From Aphelenchoides besseyi (lineage: Eukaryota; Nematoda; Chromadorea; Rhabditida; Aphelenchoididae), in NCBI GenBank assembly GCA_024699855.1, contig JAMPIQ010000001.1:9796001-9860000 (forward strand): 64,000 bases of DNA. Direction: 5' to 3'. The notes under the pieces were generated by a model. The model saw only the letters and a list, made by a program, of their open reading frames with translations, had not been told where the DNA came from and made no database searches. Positions 1 to 9,944 of this stretch are shown in pieces. Position numbers and translations under genes: made by a program. How positions within the stretch are numbered: position 1 is the first letter of the stretch; each line of letters begins with the position of its first letter.

Positions 1-1625
1 GAGGCACTGGTTCCGGTTTGTACTCGTGATGGTGCTCATGAACAATCACTTTTTCCACAGATTTACGTTCCGGAATCATCGAAACAGTTTGCAAGTAGAT
101 AAAGTGGAAGAAATTCGAAACACTTCGATAAACGTAGTTTGCAAAGTCGCTGGTCAACTCAACGGGTTTGTAGAAGAGTCCCAAGTTCATCCAATCGGGC
201 CGGTGCAAACAATCCAAATTGTACTTCAAACGACCGTAGAATCCCGAGATAAAGCCGCTGATCCAACTACTAGACCAGTAGAAGAAGTTGTAGATGGAAG
301 ATGCCGATCCACTGATCAATTGATTGATCTTTACGTAAGCACCATATGCGTTTGAGGTGATCGAGTTGTAAACACCACTAGACTGGTTTTTGACGAAGTC
401 GTAGAACGCCCGGGGATAAGATATTGTCTTTTCGTAAGCTCCGTACATGGTCGTAGCAATCGAATTGTAAATGCCGGTTGTCTGATCTTTAACATAATCG
501 ACGGAGTTTTGTGCATATGCTAAAATGAATAACCATTTCTATTTTCATCAATCAACTTTACCTTTCAACTGACGATTGTTTATATTCGCTGCATTGCCAA
601 TATCCTTTACACGACCGTAGAATCCCGAGATAAAGCCGCTGGTCCAACTGCTAGACCAGTAGAAGAAGTCGTAGATGGAAGATGCCGATCCACTGATCAA
701 TTGATTGATCTTTACGTAAGCACCATATGCGTTTGAGGTGATCGAGTTGTAAACACCACTAGACTGGTTTTTAACGAAGTCGTAGAACGCCCGGGGATAA
801 GATATTGTCTTTTCGTAAGCTCCGTACATGGTCGTAGCAATCGAATTGTAAATGCCGGTTGTCTGATCTTTAACATAATCGACGGAGTTTTGTGCATATG
901 CTAAAATGAATAGCCATTTCTATTTTCACCAATCAATTTTACCTTTCAACTGACGACTGTTTCTATTCGCTGCGATTCCAAGGCCGAGAAAGAGCAACAA
1001 GAAGAGCAATAATGGAACCAATTTCTTTGCTCGTTTTTCGTCGTCCATTGGAAACAAATGAGAAATCTTGTCGACTCTAGAACGCAACATCGACGGCACG
1101 TCGTTGGCACCAACAACGAAGATTCTTTTCATTCGTTGGAAGACACGATCTCCATAAATACTGATCGTTTTGGTCACACGAACGTAGGAACTTTCAATCT
1201 TATAGCCGCCATGTGTTGTGTGAACTCGTTTACCGGAAGCAAGTCGGTAGTTAGAAACATCACCGGCGCCGGTACTGAAATCCACATGTCGGCGCTGATT
1301 AAGATACGGATGCAGAAATTCTTCCGCTCCGTCGCTCCTGTACGAAATGCTGAAACAGACAGTGACAATCAAATCCTTCACGCCCACCTGTCTCCATAAG
1401 TGTATCCAGTGTATTGGTCCTGGCTTAAAATGTCTTCCACTTCGGCCGGGGTCAAACTTCGTGGACGTGGAGAGGGAGACAGACGCCTTAACAGAAGCAA
1501 CGGTAAGTGTCAACTGAAGTCGCTTACCATCGTCGACGAACAGAATCGGTATCGTAGTCGGTGTACGAGCGATTCGAAAACTCCGAGCTTTCGCGCGTAA
1601 ACGATCGAGATGATCGAGTTGTCAT
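1..1625 (-). CDS. Single-pass membrane protein, possible SUN-domain (LINC) protein, 5' part
   Basis: Exons on the minus strand in transcript order: 1625-1528, 1486-1388, 1349-943, 900-562, 519 to beyond 1. All junctions have GT/AG and keep frame, with introns of 38-42 nt. The 5' end is complete (ATG at 1625) and the 3' end lies outside the window. The encoded N-terminus is Ser/Arg-rich. At about residue 175-190 a basic stretch leads into one strongly hydrophobic segment (LVPLLLFLLLFLGLGIA). Two near-identical copies of an aromatic Tyr/Phe/Trp/Ser-rich module of about 113 residues follow. A long N-terminal region, one membrane span and an aromatic luminal start resemble SUN-domain inner nuclear membrane proteins. 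The diagnostic C-terminal SUN domain would lie beyond base 1, so this name is inference. I am confident that this is a gene and unsure of its family. Confidence 0.45.
231..971. repeat. Tandem duplication of an exon plus its intron (381-bp unit)
   Basis: Bases about 231-590 and 612-971 are two direct copies offset by 381 bp (127 codons, in frame). Identity continues through the 42-nt intron and the end of the preceding exon, with only scattered substitutions (for example tccaactac against tccaactgc). The copy covers most of exon 4 or 5, one intron and the donor side of the upstream exon. The result is a second in-frame copy of the aromatic luminal module. Confidence 0.9.
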
Positions 1626-2434
1626 TCTCTCGATTTTTGTGAATCAACAAGAATTTCAACGTTTCCTTCGGGCCGCAGCCAAAAGCGGAGGTTAGCGGTG
1701 GGTCGAGTGTTTCGTCGATGAATAACACGAAAACTGAAAATAAAACTGAAATGTCGAAAAGAACACGAAATCGAGATTCACGAACGTAACTCCCGGTATA
1801 CGTCAAAGCGAGTGGCCGAGGAGCCGAAGCTAATAACAAATTCAAAAAAGTGAAAAGCGAAGTGGCCACATCAACGTCTCCAAGTGAAAAAAGCGCAAAA
1901 TGAACGCCGTCAACTGAAAGGACGCAGCGACCGTGACGTTTCGAATTTCCGTTCGTGTGCGCCGAGCGCAACAAAATCGATTCGATATCGACCGGTGGAG
2001 TAATGACGGTTACTGCCGTCTAACTGCTCGTCGTCGGGGTGTGAATTCATGGTGATAGATGGCAAGCAATTTCAGTGAATTCTCTTGTAATCTAACGAGT
2101 ATTCTCTCTAATCGACGGCTTTAACAAATGCTTCTGTATCCTCTGTCATCTAATGTTCCAGTTGTGTAGTTACAGAACAAATGCTTAAGATTGAGTTTTT
2201 TAAGCTGCTGAGCAACTACAACTTTTGCATAGAAGCTTACAAAGACATCAAAGCGAGTAGATGAGCACTTCCACAATGAGGCTGATAACTAATCTGATGA
2301 CTAAGAGTCGAAAGAAGTGATGTTTAATGACATTCTTCTAGAAAAAGCAAGAATGGAATTGGACTTGTTTATTTTGAATTAAGTAAGAAAATGGCAATAT
2401 TAAAGCTCAAAATTACAAATTAGTTCAAGGCGGT
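1626..2434. other. Intergenic region between two minus-strand genes
   Basis: No supportable exon was seen. It holds the upstream region of the membrane-protein gene starting at 1625 and the 3' flank of the WAVE gene ending at 2435. A 154-codon frame at 1510-1974 on the minus strand mostly overlaps a real exon in another frame and shows no protein-like pattern. Confidence 0.6.
2368..2373 (-). terminator. AATAAA poly(A) signal of the WAVE gene
   Basis: TTTATT on the plus strand reads AATAAA on the minus strand, about 60 nt after the WAVE stop codon. Confidence 0.6.
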
Positions 2435-4186
2435 TTAATCGTCCCATTCGTCATCGTCGTTCTCTCCTTTTTCACTCGACGAACTCGAAGCTGCTCCACC
2501 GAGCATATTCAGGCGTCTTTGTAGCATAATCTCCATGACATTTCCTTTGTCGAACGCGTTTCGTGATGACTCAGCTTCGACTTGTCGTTGAACTTTCTTC
2601 AGTTTTTTTCCTTCTTTAATCTGATCAGACAAAGTCAGCGGTCGTGCATCTCCACCAGCTATCGGATTGACATCTGTTGTTACTGTTGTTGATGTTGCAG
2701 AAATCGTAATCGGTTGGCCGTTCTGATCTTCACCGTTCAGAACAGTTCGTTGGAATGATGATTGAACGGTTAATGTCGATTCAGTTAACGAATTTCCTGT
2801 TGAGTTCTGTACAGCCGAAACAGTTGGCGCCGGTGGAATTGCTGTCGATCCATTCTGCGTTTCAATAGCACGTTCAGCACCGGGAGGCAAGAAATGAAGC
2901 CCAGTAGAACTTTGAACTGCACCCATTCGACTCGCTTGATTCGTGAAAACCGAAGAAGGCGGCGGCGGTGGAAGTTCGTCGTCGTCGTCGATGTGCGGGA
3001 GTTGTTGAACATCATTGCCTTCGATTGGCTTTTGAACGTGCATTTGAGTCATGCCATAAGCCAAATTGTTCGTTTCATTGGCAGGTGTTGGAATGATTGT
3101 CGGCGGTCGATAGGTTGCCGGTTGAGCTGCCGTTTGAAGCTGTTGAGTGTGAGCAATTGGCGGTGGAGGTAATGGTTCGTCGTCGTAAACCGCTGCAGCT
3201 TGAGCGTGTAGTTGCGGTCGACTCATTCCAACAGGTGCTTGAATCAACTCGGGTCTCATATTTCGCAGAACTTGTGGAACCTTAAACTCGACAATTAAAA
3301 TTAAAAAAACTTGAATCAACAAACTTGATATTCCGTTGGAAATTGCATAAATTCACCGCCCCCAGCCATCAGTAGACCGCCAGTTCGATAGTCACCGTAT
3401 CCCTGCATTGGACTACTAGATTGGAAATGTCCAAGAAGCACCTGAGAAGTCGGTTGTTGCTGTGGTTTCCGGCGTTTCTGTGGACTTCGACCAGTAGCTT
3501 GCTGGGCAGGCAGATTTGCGGCTGCGGCATGAGCACGAGCCGACCGCATTCGACGATCGTTTTCGCATTCTCGAAGAATCTGCTCTTTCCATCTAAAAAC
3601 CGAATAAACAATCAATTGAAGAGAAACTCACAAATCGAAGAAGTAGCCGGGATCGGTGTAAAATTTGAGTGCCGGTTTCCCGTCATCGCGAAATTCGTTC
3701 AAATCGTTGAGTCGTGGTGGTGGATCGCAGCGATTGTAAAGTTCGGCCATTGCTGCGGGAAGCGTCTGACGAGATAACGAGTGCTGGTCGATAACTTGCG
3801 CTGTTTGGAAGGCTTTTCGAAGATGGTTGTCAGCCAATCCGCCTGAACAATTGACGATTGGAATTTTCAGTGTCTGTTAACTCACCAACATGCGATCCAA
3901 AACCTCCGCCTTTTTGGTATTTTTCTTGCAATCTCGCCGTTCGATTCGCCAAATTTTCCATTCGTTGATCGATTGCAACGGCTGAGTTGTTCAAGTCGGT
4001 CATCAAATTGGCGATGTGATCACTCAGATTGCTCATTTGACGCATCAAATTTGCCATTGTGCCATTAGCGATTGTTTGAAGTTCATCGATTCGTTGACGT
4101 CGACGCTGCCCATCGTAGTGATCGGATTCAGGGATTCGATTCAAACTCACTTCTACGGGCTCAACACTTCGCAGGGACAGTGGCAT
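2435..4186 (-). CDS. wve-1: WAVE/SCAR actin-nucleation promoting factor
   Basis: Exons: 4186-3886, 3842-3632, 3592-3325, 3280-2435, giving 541 aa with frame kept at every junction. The N-terminal 180 residues match the WAVE homology domain: MPL start, a heptad-rich coiled coil, then the signatures [36 protein letters not shown] and WKEQIL. A proline-rich middle follows ([18 protein letters not shown]). The C-terminus carries a WH2-like segment ([15 protein letters not shown]), a connector helix and the acidic end DDDEWDD with the conserved Trp. WAVE relays Rac signals to Arp2/3 inside the WAVE regulatory complex, and the WH2-central-acidic tail binds actin and Arp2/3. The third intron ends in TTTAAG rather than TTTAG or TTTCAG. 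Confidence 0.93.
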
Positions 4187-4256
4187 TTTGGATTCGCAAG
4201 CGATTGGTCAGCTGCATAAAAATCTGCGGATTGCGGTCGTCGGCGACTCACTTGAC

Positions 4257-5209
4257 ATGTTCGTCACAGTCGTCACACTCCTTCTCGCACTCGTTACCCT
4301 TCTTCTGTTCATTTATTTCTGGCTTCGAATGGCGCCGCCTAATCGCAATGCTAACGGCCAAAACAATTGGCAACAATTGAAATCGGTGAGTTCAATCGTC
4401 CCTTTCTTCGAATTCCAGTTGTCTAGGAAGTTTCCGTAAAGACCAGCAAAGTCACAAAGATAACTGATGGAGCGGTGAAGCCGAGCAAAAACGCGAAGAA
4501 GAACGCGAGAAGACGAAAAGAGTTCGAAGAAGCCGTTCGAACGGCAGTCACCACAAAGTGGTGAGTTTCCGCTTCAATCTGTTCAGTTGGCTGCTTCAGG
4601 AAGACGACCATCAAATCGACCGCTTCGACGACGACCGGTCGATTTATAAGCGAGGTCTGTGCGATCGACTGCGAGTACGTGGGTGTTGGATTCAATGGCG
4701 CCGAAGACCATTTGGCTCGCGTTTCGATAGTCAACGAAAAGGGAGGAACCATCTACGACAAGTACGTTAAACCACGAGAAACGATTGTGGATTATCGAAC
4801 GCATGTGAGTGGAATTCGTGAGGGTCATTTGGCCAATGGTAGGTTCAACGACTGAAGTGCGTACTCGCTATGTTTTTTAGGAGTGCCTTTCTCTCAAGTT
4901 CAGCAAGAAGTCCACAAGCTGCTGGCAAACAAGATCGTTGTTGGTCATGCGGTTCACAACGATTTTCGGGTTCTCAACTTAACTCATCCGTTTCGTTTGA
5001 CTCGTGACACCGCGAAATATCGACCGTTCCGAAACGCCGTTGGTTGTGTGGCTTCGCCGTCATTGAAGCTGTTGGCCGAGAAGCTCTTGGGCATCTCAAT
5101 TCAACAGGGAGAACACGACTCGCTTGTCGACGCTCGAACTGCTCTGCGTCTCTACATTCTCCACCGCAAGTCGTGGGATAACACGATCAAACAAGTGAAA
5201 AGAAAGTGA
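4257..5209 (+). CDS. REXO4: REXO4-type RNA exonuclease (DEDDh)
   Basis: Exons: 4257 (or 4329)-4385, 4427-4560, 4600-4838, 4881-5209, frame kept at each junction. The catalytic residues of a DEDDh exonuclease are visible: Asp and Glu in [10 protein letters not shown], Asp in [11 protein letters not shown], His and Asp in [10 protein letters not shown]. The segments [20 protein letters not shown] and RDTAKYRPF are hallmarks of the REXO4/XPMC2 family, which acts in nucleolar rRNA processing. The start is uncertain. ATG 4257 puts a hydrophobic stretch of about 22 residues at the N-terminus (276 aa). ATG 4329 gives a basic, nucleolar-looking N-terminus (252 aa) and is the conventional choice. The gene is divergent from WAVE. 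Confidence 0.88.
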
Positions 5210-5236
5210 TGCCCAATCGTTGTTGTTATTGTTGAG

Positions 5237-5242
5237 AATAAA
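5237..5242 (+). terminator. AATAAA poly(A) signal of the REXO4-type gene
   Basis: AATAAA lies 28 nt after the stop codon. TTTATT at 5267-5272 could serve the convergent minus-strand fragment. Confidence 0.6.
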
Positions 5243-5302
5243 AGTTGGGACTTCTATTTGACGGGTTTTATTTAACAAATCGCAACGTACAATCGAATCA
5301 GA

Positions 5303-5668
5303 TTACAACATGTTAATGTGGTCTTTGAGTTGCTGTTTTGTGAGACGACGGAAACCGTCTTTGGTGCAAATCGCTAATTCGACATTCCCTTCGGTCATTG
5401 CAACATCGAACGACTCGCGCAAAGTCAACAACGTGGTGTGGATTCCATCGTGCAGTTCAATGGAGTCGGTGAACATTCGGATCACACAACGAGTATTTCG
5501 AACCCATGAACTAATATTTACCGCAAATTTTAGTTCGCAACGTGGAAACCGAACGAACAGAACTCGATCTTTGTTGTGGTTCTGTATTCTCAGACTGAAT
5601 ACCATTCCCGGCGAATGCTCAAAAACATAATTTCGATAGCAATTGAGCACAAAACCAATTGACCTGAA
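5303..5668 (-). pseudogene. Proteasome subunit alpha-2-like C-terminal half, diverged fragment
   Basis: One open stretch follows a possible acceptor (GTTCAG) near 5669. Its end is clearly proteasome alpha-2 (PSMA2): ELHDGIHTTLLTLRESF, AMTEGNVELAICTKDG and FRRLTKQQLKDHINML line up with the family's C-terminus. Weaker similarity continues upstream (FSLRIQNHNKDRVLF, where the family has a VSLLICGWN-like strand). The N-terminal half, with the conserved YSFSLTTFSPSG-type start, should lie before it. Only about 150 bp separate this exon from the next gene and they hold no such sequence. It is therefore a partial duplicate or pseudogene, unless the first exons are elsewhere. Confidence 0.55.
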
Positions 5669-5820
5669 CAATCAGTCCATCGAGCGATGTCACGGAAGAT
5701 AAATTGAATGCGGTAAGAGGTCAACGACACAAATTTCGAAGATTATAATCGCGATGACTTTAAAAGAGTCGAGATATTGCGGCTAATGACTAGTATCTGA
5801 AAAAACGTTGGAGTTCGATC

Positions 5821-7121
5821 ATGTGGTACACTCGTTTGTACGACTCAAAAACTGATCCCGCAGCTCGTTCTGTTCAACTTCTAATCCGAGTGCCATGTGC
5901 TCTTCTGATTTTGTGTCTTGTCGCTGTTTCACTGGCCGAGCTTATCGCCTTGTTATTCGGAATCGAACGTCTTCAGAAACAGAATGGCGGAATCACTTTG
6001 ATTCGGGCCCAAGAGCTGGTCATCGGACAACAAATGAAGATGCCAAAGGTAAATTCAAAGACTAAACCTGCGTGATTGTGTTCCACAGATTGAAAGATCA
6101 ATTGACGTTGATGATAAGTCTGAGCGTTGTCGAAACAAATCTTTTGCTCTCATTGAAAAGATGAGAAATCAACAGACACTTTTGACTGCCAATTGGACCT
6201 TTTCGTATCCACGACTTTGGGATCGATGGCATGTTATGGCCGACTATTTCGGAGTAAGCGACTTCTTTGTTTCCCTTTTATTTGTGTGTTTAGCCAGCAG
6301 TCAACGACCTGAAACACTCATTTCGTCCGTTCACTTACATCGCCGACGACGAGTTCAAACACTGGTTGGAAATGAAAGATCGAACTGACTCTTGCAACAT
6401 GATCACAATTGGCAAGTTCTTTTCTTCTACTTCAATGATGTTGCTTTAGGAGTTGGAGAAGTTTGGGACGGAGAGAAACTGATCAGAAAGAAATACCCGC
6501 AGTGTTCTTTGTTGGGTGTTGATCCCGGAGCAACGATCAATCGTCGTTTGGTTGAGTCGATGAACAACAGTCGTTTCGTTCATGCAGCTGTTTCCGATCG
6601 AGCGAGTCGAACGGAAATCTACGGAAAAGGTTTGAATGGACAGAAGCAGCCACTAATCCGAATTAGACAACGGAACTTATGTCTATCAACAGAACAAAGT
6701 CGTCAGTTTCGTTGATCTGTTGGCCAGAGAAAACGGAGCAAAACTCGTGGACTTCATGTCAATTGACGCAGAAGGTGCCGAGTTCTCTCTTCTTCCCATT
6801 TTACATCGTGAGTTCACTTTCACAACCAATCACAGACGTTTAGATGAACGTCACAAACTGCCAATTGTTTGTCAATTCAACATGGAACTTCATTTCAAAG
6901 AACGAAACTACGATCATTCGGTGTCCGAGTTCATGGAGATTCTGAGAGGCTTCATGGCTGAAGCTCATTTCGTTCTCATGGACATTGACGTCTACGATCA
7001 CTTGCCATTGAACAGTAAGCACAAGAATCAAGCTCTTCATTCAGATGCTTCAGTCATGATGCGACGAGTTTTCTTCGTCAATGTGATGGACAGTGAATGC
7101 GTGTCCAAGTTTTTGTGTTAA
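5821..7121 (+). CDS. Membrane-anchored FkbM-like methyltransferase
   Basis: Exons: 5821-6048, 6089-6253, 6294-6411, 6450-6629, 6667-7121 (381 aa). An optional 36-nt in-frame intron at 6808-6843 would give 369 aa. Residues about 20-48 form one membrane span (LLIRVPCALLILCLVAV), suggesting a type II protein. The C-terminal half has the Rossmann features of FkbM-type SAM-dependent methyltransferases: MITIGVGEVWDGEK (glycine motif), CSLLGVDPGA and VDFMSIDAEGAEF. Proteins of this architecture are numerous in nematodes; their substrate is unknown to me. The third intron has a GC donor. Confidence 0.75.
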
Positions 7122-7174
7122 CTTCAAACCAACAATCAAAATCTACAGAGCCAAAGACAACTTTATTGCCTTCA

Positions 7175-7180
7175 AATAAA
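7175..7180 (+). terminator. AATAAA poly(A) signal of the methyltransferase gene
   Basis: AATAAA lies 54 nt after the stop codon at 7121. TTTATT at 7205-7210 would serve the convergent alpha-kinase gene. Confidence 0.5.
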
Positions 7181-7275
7181 CTAATCATCTTTCTTGAGGT
7201 CGTGTTTATTTAAACAATAAAAAAGTTACAACAATCAAATGAACACAACTTAAGAGTTAATCGTGACATGGCATC

Positions 7276-9136
7276 TTAGCCAATAAGCAAAATATCCGGA
7301 TCCACTTCGGGCAAATTGAGTCCTTTGCAAAAATGACTGCATTTGTGGTATTCGAAGAACGACGACATTCCTGCACGATTAAGATTCATAGAGCCAAAGC
7401 GAGTACGATCTTCCGAGTGGATTGCCGGATCGGTGAGAAGAATTGTCGGACGGTCACTTGGATTCGGTTTCAAAGTTCCTTGCAAATCGACGACCATCAG
7501 TTTACCAGCAGTGACCTAAAAGATATCAAAACAAATACATTAAGTCGCTTTTTACCTCATAAGTCCAATGCGAAAAGCTGATCAAGAAATTCAAAAGGTC
7601 AAGAGAAATGTCGTTTTCCTCAACATCAGACTCGTTCATGATGAACTCCCAATTGTTAGTGAAACGAAGATAACGAGCATTTGCGTCCAAACGTTGTTCA
7701 CAAGACATGTAACGTGGATGGGTTGCCGATCCCAGTAGCAGGGTTTTGATCGCCAAAAATTCGATGGTTGCCGGCAAACGACTCGCACCAAACTTCTCTT
7801 CGCATTTGGTCATGAACAACGAGGCGAAGTAGGAAGCCACAGTTTGAAGTTGATTTGACAATTCGTGGCGGCGAGCCGATTCATTAGTCGCCATCTTGTG
7901 TCGATATTCTTTGAGCACGATCTTTTTGCCAGTCAAAGAATTACGTCCATAGTAAGCCAGTCGTTCACAACCTTCTGAAGTTTAATAGATTTAAAGTACC
8001 TTATCAACGAATTTATCCTACTAGCAAATGGATTGTCTGACATTTGAATAAGAGCAGCTTTCGGACGCTGACGATCTAATGGCACTCCTTCGACCACATC
8101 TTTGATTGAGTTCGGCAACTTGTACGTGACGAACTTCCCGATTTGTTCCGCACTCGTTTTCCAATCAGGAATAGTAGGATCCAATTTGTATTCAATTTCT
8201 TCTTTGACAATTTCGGACGTTGACTTGCCTTCAATGAGTTGCAAATCGAGATGCTAACCGCCGCAACAACCGAATTGGTAATTTCGTTCACATTTGCAAT
8301 GTCAAACTGGTAAATTGGTTTTCCAAGAGCATCGCTGAAGCACTTGATCATAGTGTTAGTATCGTCAGTAATTTTGCCAAGTAGTAGTCGATTCCCTTTG
8401 CAGTCATTTTCTCGAAAATTCCTTCCGCGGTAAGACCACTCGGATCGCCGTCTGGATAATTGTCCTCAAATTTGTAGTTCTCGTTATGAAAGTGGCGACC
8501 ATGAGGCGGCTAAAACAAAGCAATGTAAAGGGTGTCAACTTGTTCAAGTCACTTGATCACAGATGTGAAAGATCACTTTCGTATTGTCGGTTTCGCTCCA
8601 GTCCAAGTTACTGCTTTGTTGAGGCCACCAAGCACGTCTTCTGGATAGTCATGGCTTATGTTGTCAAAAAGAAGTGAAATTTCATTGCAAAATGTGTAGA
8701 ATTGATCAACAGACGCCGTGAACGAAAGCATTTTGTATTGTTCAGGATAACCGTAATCGCGATACGCAACAAACGCAAAACGTTTCATCATTGGTTGTCC
8801 ATCTTTTTTGTTCGCTTCATGCTTCTTGACCAAGTCGGCGACAATGCCTCGAATCGAATCCTTAACTCCAGCAATGTGGCTATCCATACTAACGATTGCA
8901 TCGACGACAAAGCACAAATCGACATTTCGAGCTTCAAGAAGCTTTTGAATCGTCTGAAAAATAACGTTAAAGTCACATGAATGATATCAGATTTGAACTT
9001 TTGCTAAGTACTCCTTGCGAATAATGACAGCTTCACGACGACGCTTATTCAATTCATTTTCGGTTTTGGCGTCTGGACCGTAAATCATCCCTGCATTAAA
9101 GTAAATGCTTCGATAACGTTTGTTTTCTTCACGCAT
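7276..9136 (-). CDS. VWA domain plus alpha-kinase (vwkA-like), frame-disrupted
   Basis: Exons: from a Met at 9136 (or upstream) to 8999, 8953-8553, 8509-8022, 7974-7556, 7515-7276. The VWA part shows LCFVVDAIVSMDSHIAGVKD and FAFVAYRDYG. The kinase part shows DNPFAKGCERLAYYGRN, KIVLKEYR, SHWTYEVTAGKLMVVDLQG, LLTDPAIHS, the glycine loop FGSMNLNRAGM and the zinc-binding HKCSHFC. This is the atypical alpha-kinase (MHCK/eEF2K class) fold joined to VWA, as in vwkA proteins. Frame breaks occur near 8577-8579, 8379-8380 and 8243-8245; each looks like loss of one base from a homopolymer. The last could instead be a 38-nt intron (8260-8297 region). It is either a decaying gene or it carries local assembly errors. 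TTTATT at 7205-7210 is a likely poly(A) signal. Confidence 0.75.
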
Positions 9137-9163
9137 CGATCGCTCTCGCTGAATCTGTCGACG

Positions 9164-9706
9164 TTACAAAGCTTCGCAATTGAGTGTCTTTTCAGAAGCG
9201 TTGCTAACGACCGTCTCTTTGGAACTATTGCTAGCAGCTGATTCTTCCGAAACATCACTAGCAATTGATTCTTTTGTCCATGAAACAACTTCATCAGGAT
9301 CACCAACTTCATTGCCAACGATCTAGAGGTGATTGTCATAAACAACGTGTCAGATCCCGTAAACTGACCGAAAAAGTACTGTCCACGGAGTCTGTATTCT
9401 TCGTTTTCTTTATTTTGGCTGAAACAAGATCTTGAACACAAACACACAATGCGCACTTACTATCTCGTAGAAGTAGACGAAAGCAGTTAGATCTGAAGTC
9501 AAACAAATTGAACTAAAAGAACAAAAAACACGATTCAGCAAAATAACACCAAGGGAAAATTTCAGAAGGAAAATGACCGTTGCGTCAGTCATCAAACTGC
9601 AGAGACGTTCAGTGAAAACAAATTTCTCTTCACTGACTGCAATCTTCAGTGGGCTGAACGACGTTTGCCATCGATCGGCATCTTTGGCAGGAAAGAGGAA
9701 AGTCAT
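9164..9706 (-). other. Uncertain 5' exons upstream of the alpha-kinase gene
   Basis: Candidate coding segments: 9418-9369 and 9322-9167, joined by GT/AG in frame. They encode a Lys-rich piece and then an acidic Ser/Glu-rich stretch (VGNEVGDPDEVVSWTKES). This frame runs into TAA at 9164-9166 and then continues, in the same frame, into the Arg/Glu-rich N-terminus of the VWA-kinase gene. A further open stretch at 9706-9460 has two hydrophobic segments. They could be the 5' part of the kinase gene interrupted by a nonsense codon, or a separate small gene. I cannot decide between these. Confidence 0.3.
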
Positions 9707-9877
9707 TTAATGGAAAACGCGCGAGCAATTCAAGTGCTAACCACCTTCTAAAGACCCAGTCAACAGAAGACCGCATTCTGTTGATCAAAAAGAAGTGTGA
9801 AATTTATGCACAATCTTAAATTGATCAAATAACGTTCTGATCCAAGATAGTAAGACCAACAACTACGATATCAACTG

Positions 9878-9883
9878 TTTATT
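9878..9883 (-). terminator. AATAAA poly(A) signal of the 310-aa membrane protein gene
   Basis: TTTATT on the plus strand, about 62 nt beyond the stop codon at 9945. Confidence 0.5.
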
Positions 9884-9944
9884 CAACCTTTTAATCACAT
9901 ACAATTGTGCTCATAGACAATCGTTCAAACTGTTTGTTGCATAT

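Noticed and set aside
331..897. Two 61-codon minus frames with identical starts
   Set aside because: Alternative frame of the duplicated exon; the real frame continues through splice sites on both sides.
8260..8297. 38-nt intron as the explanation for one alpha-kinase frame break
   Set aside because: It is phase-compatible, but it would remove a stretch (EITNSVVAAVS) that looks like conserved VWA-to-kinase linker. A lost T fits better; kept as an open alternative.
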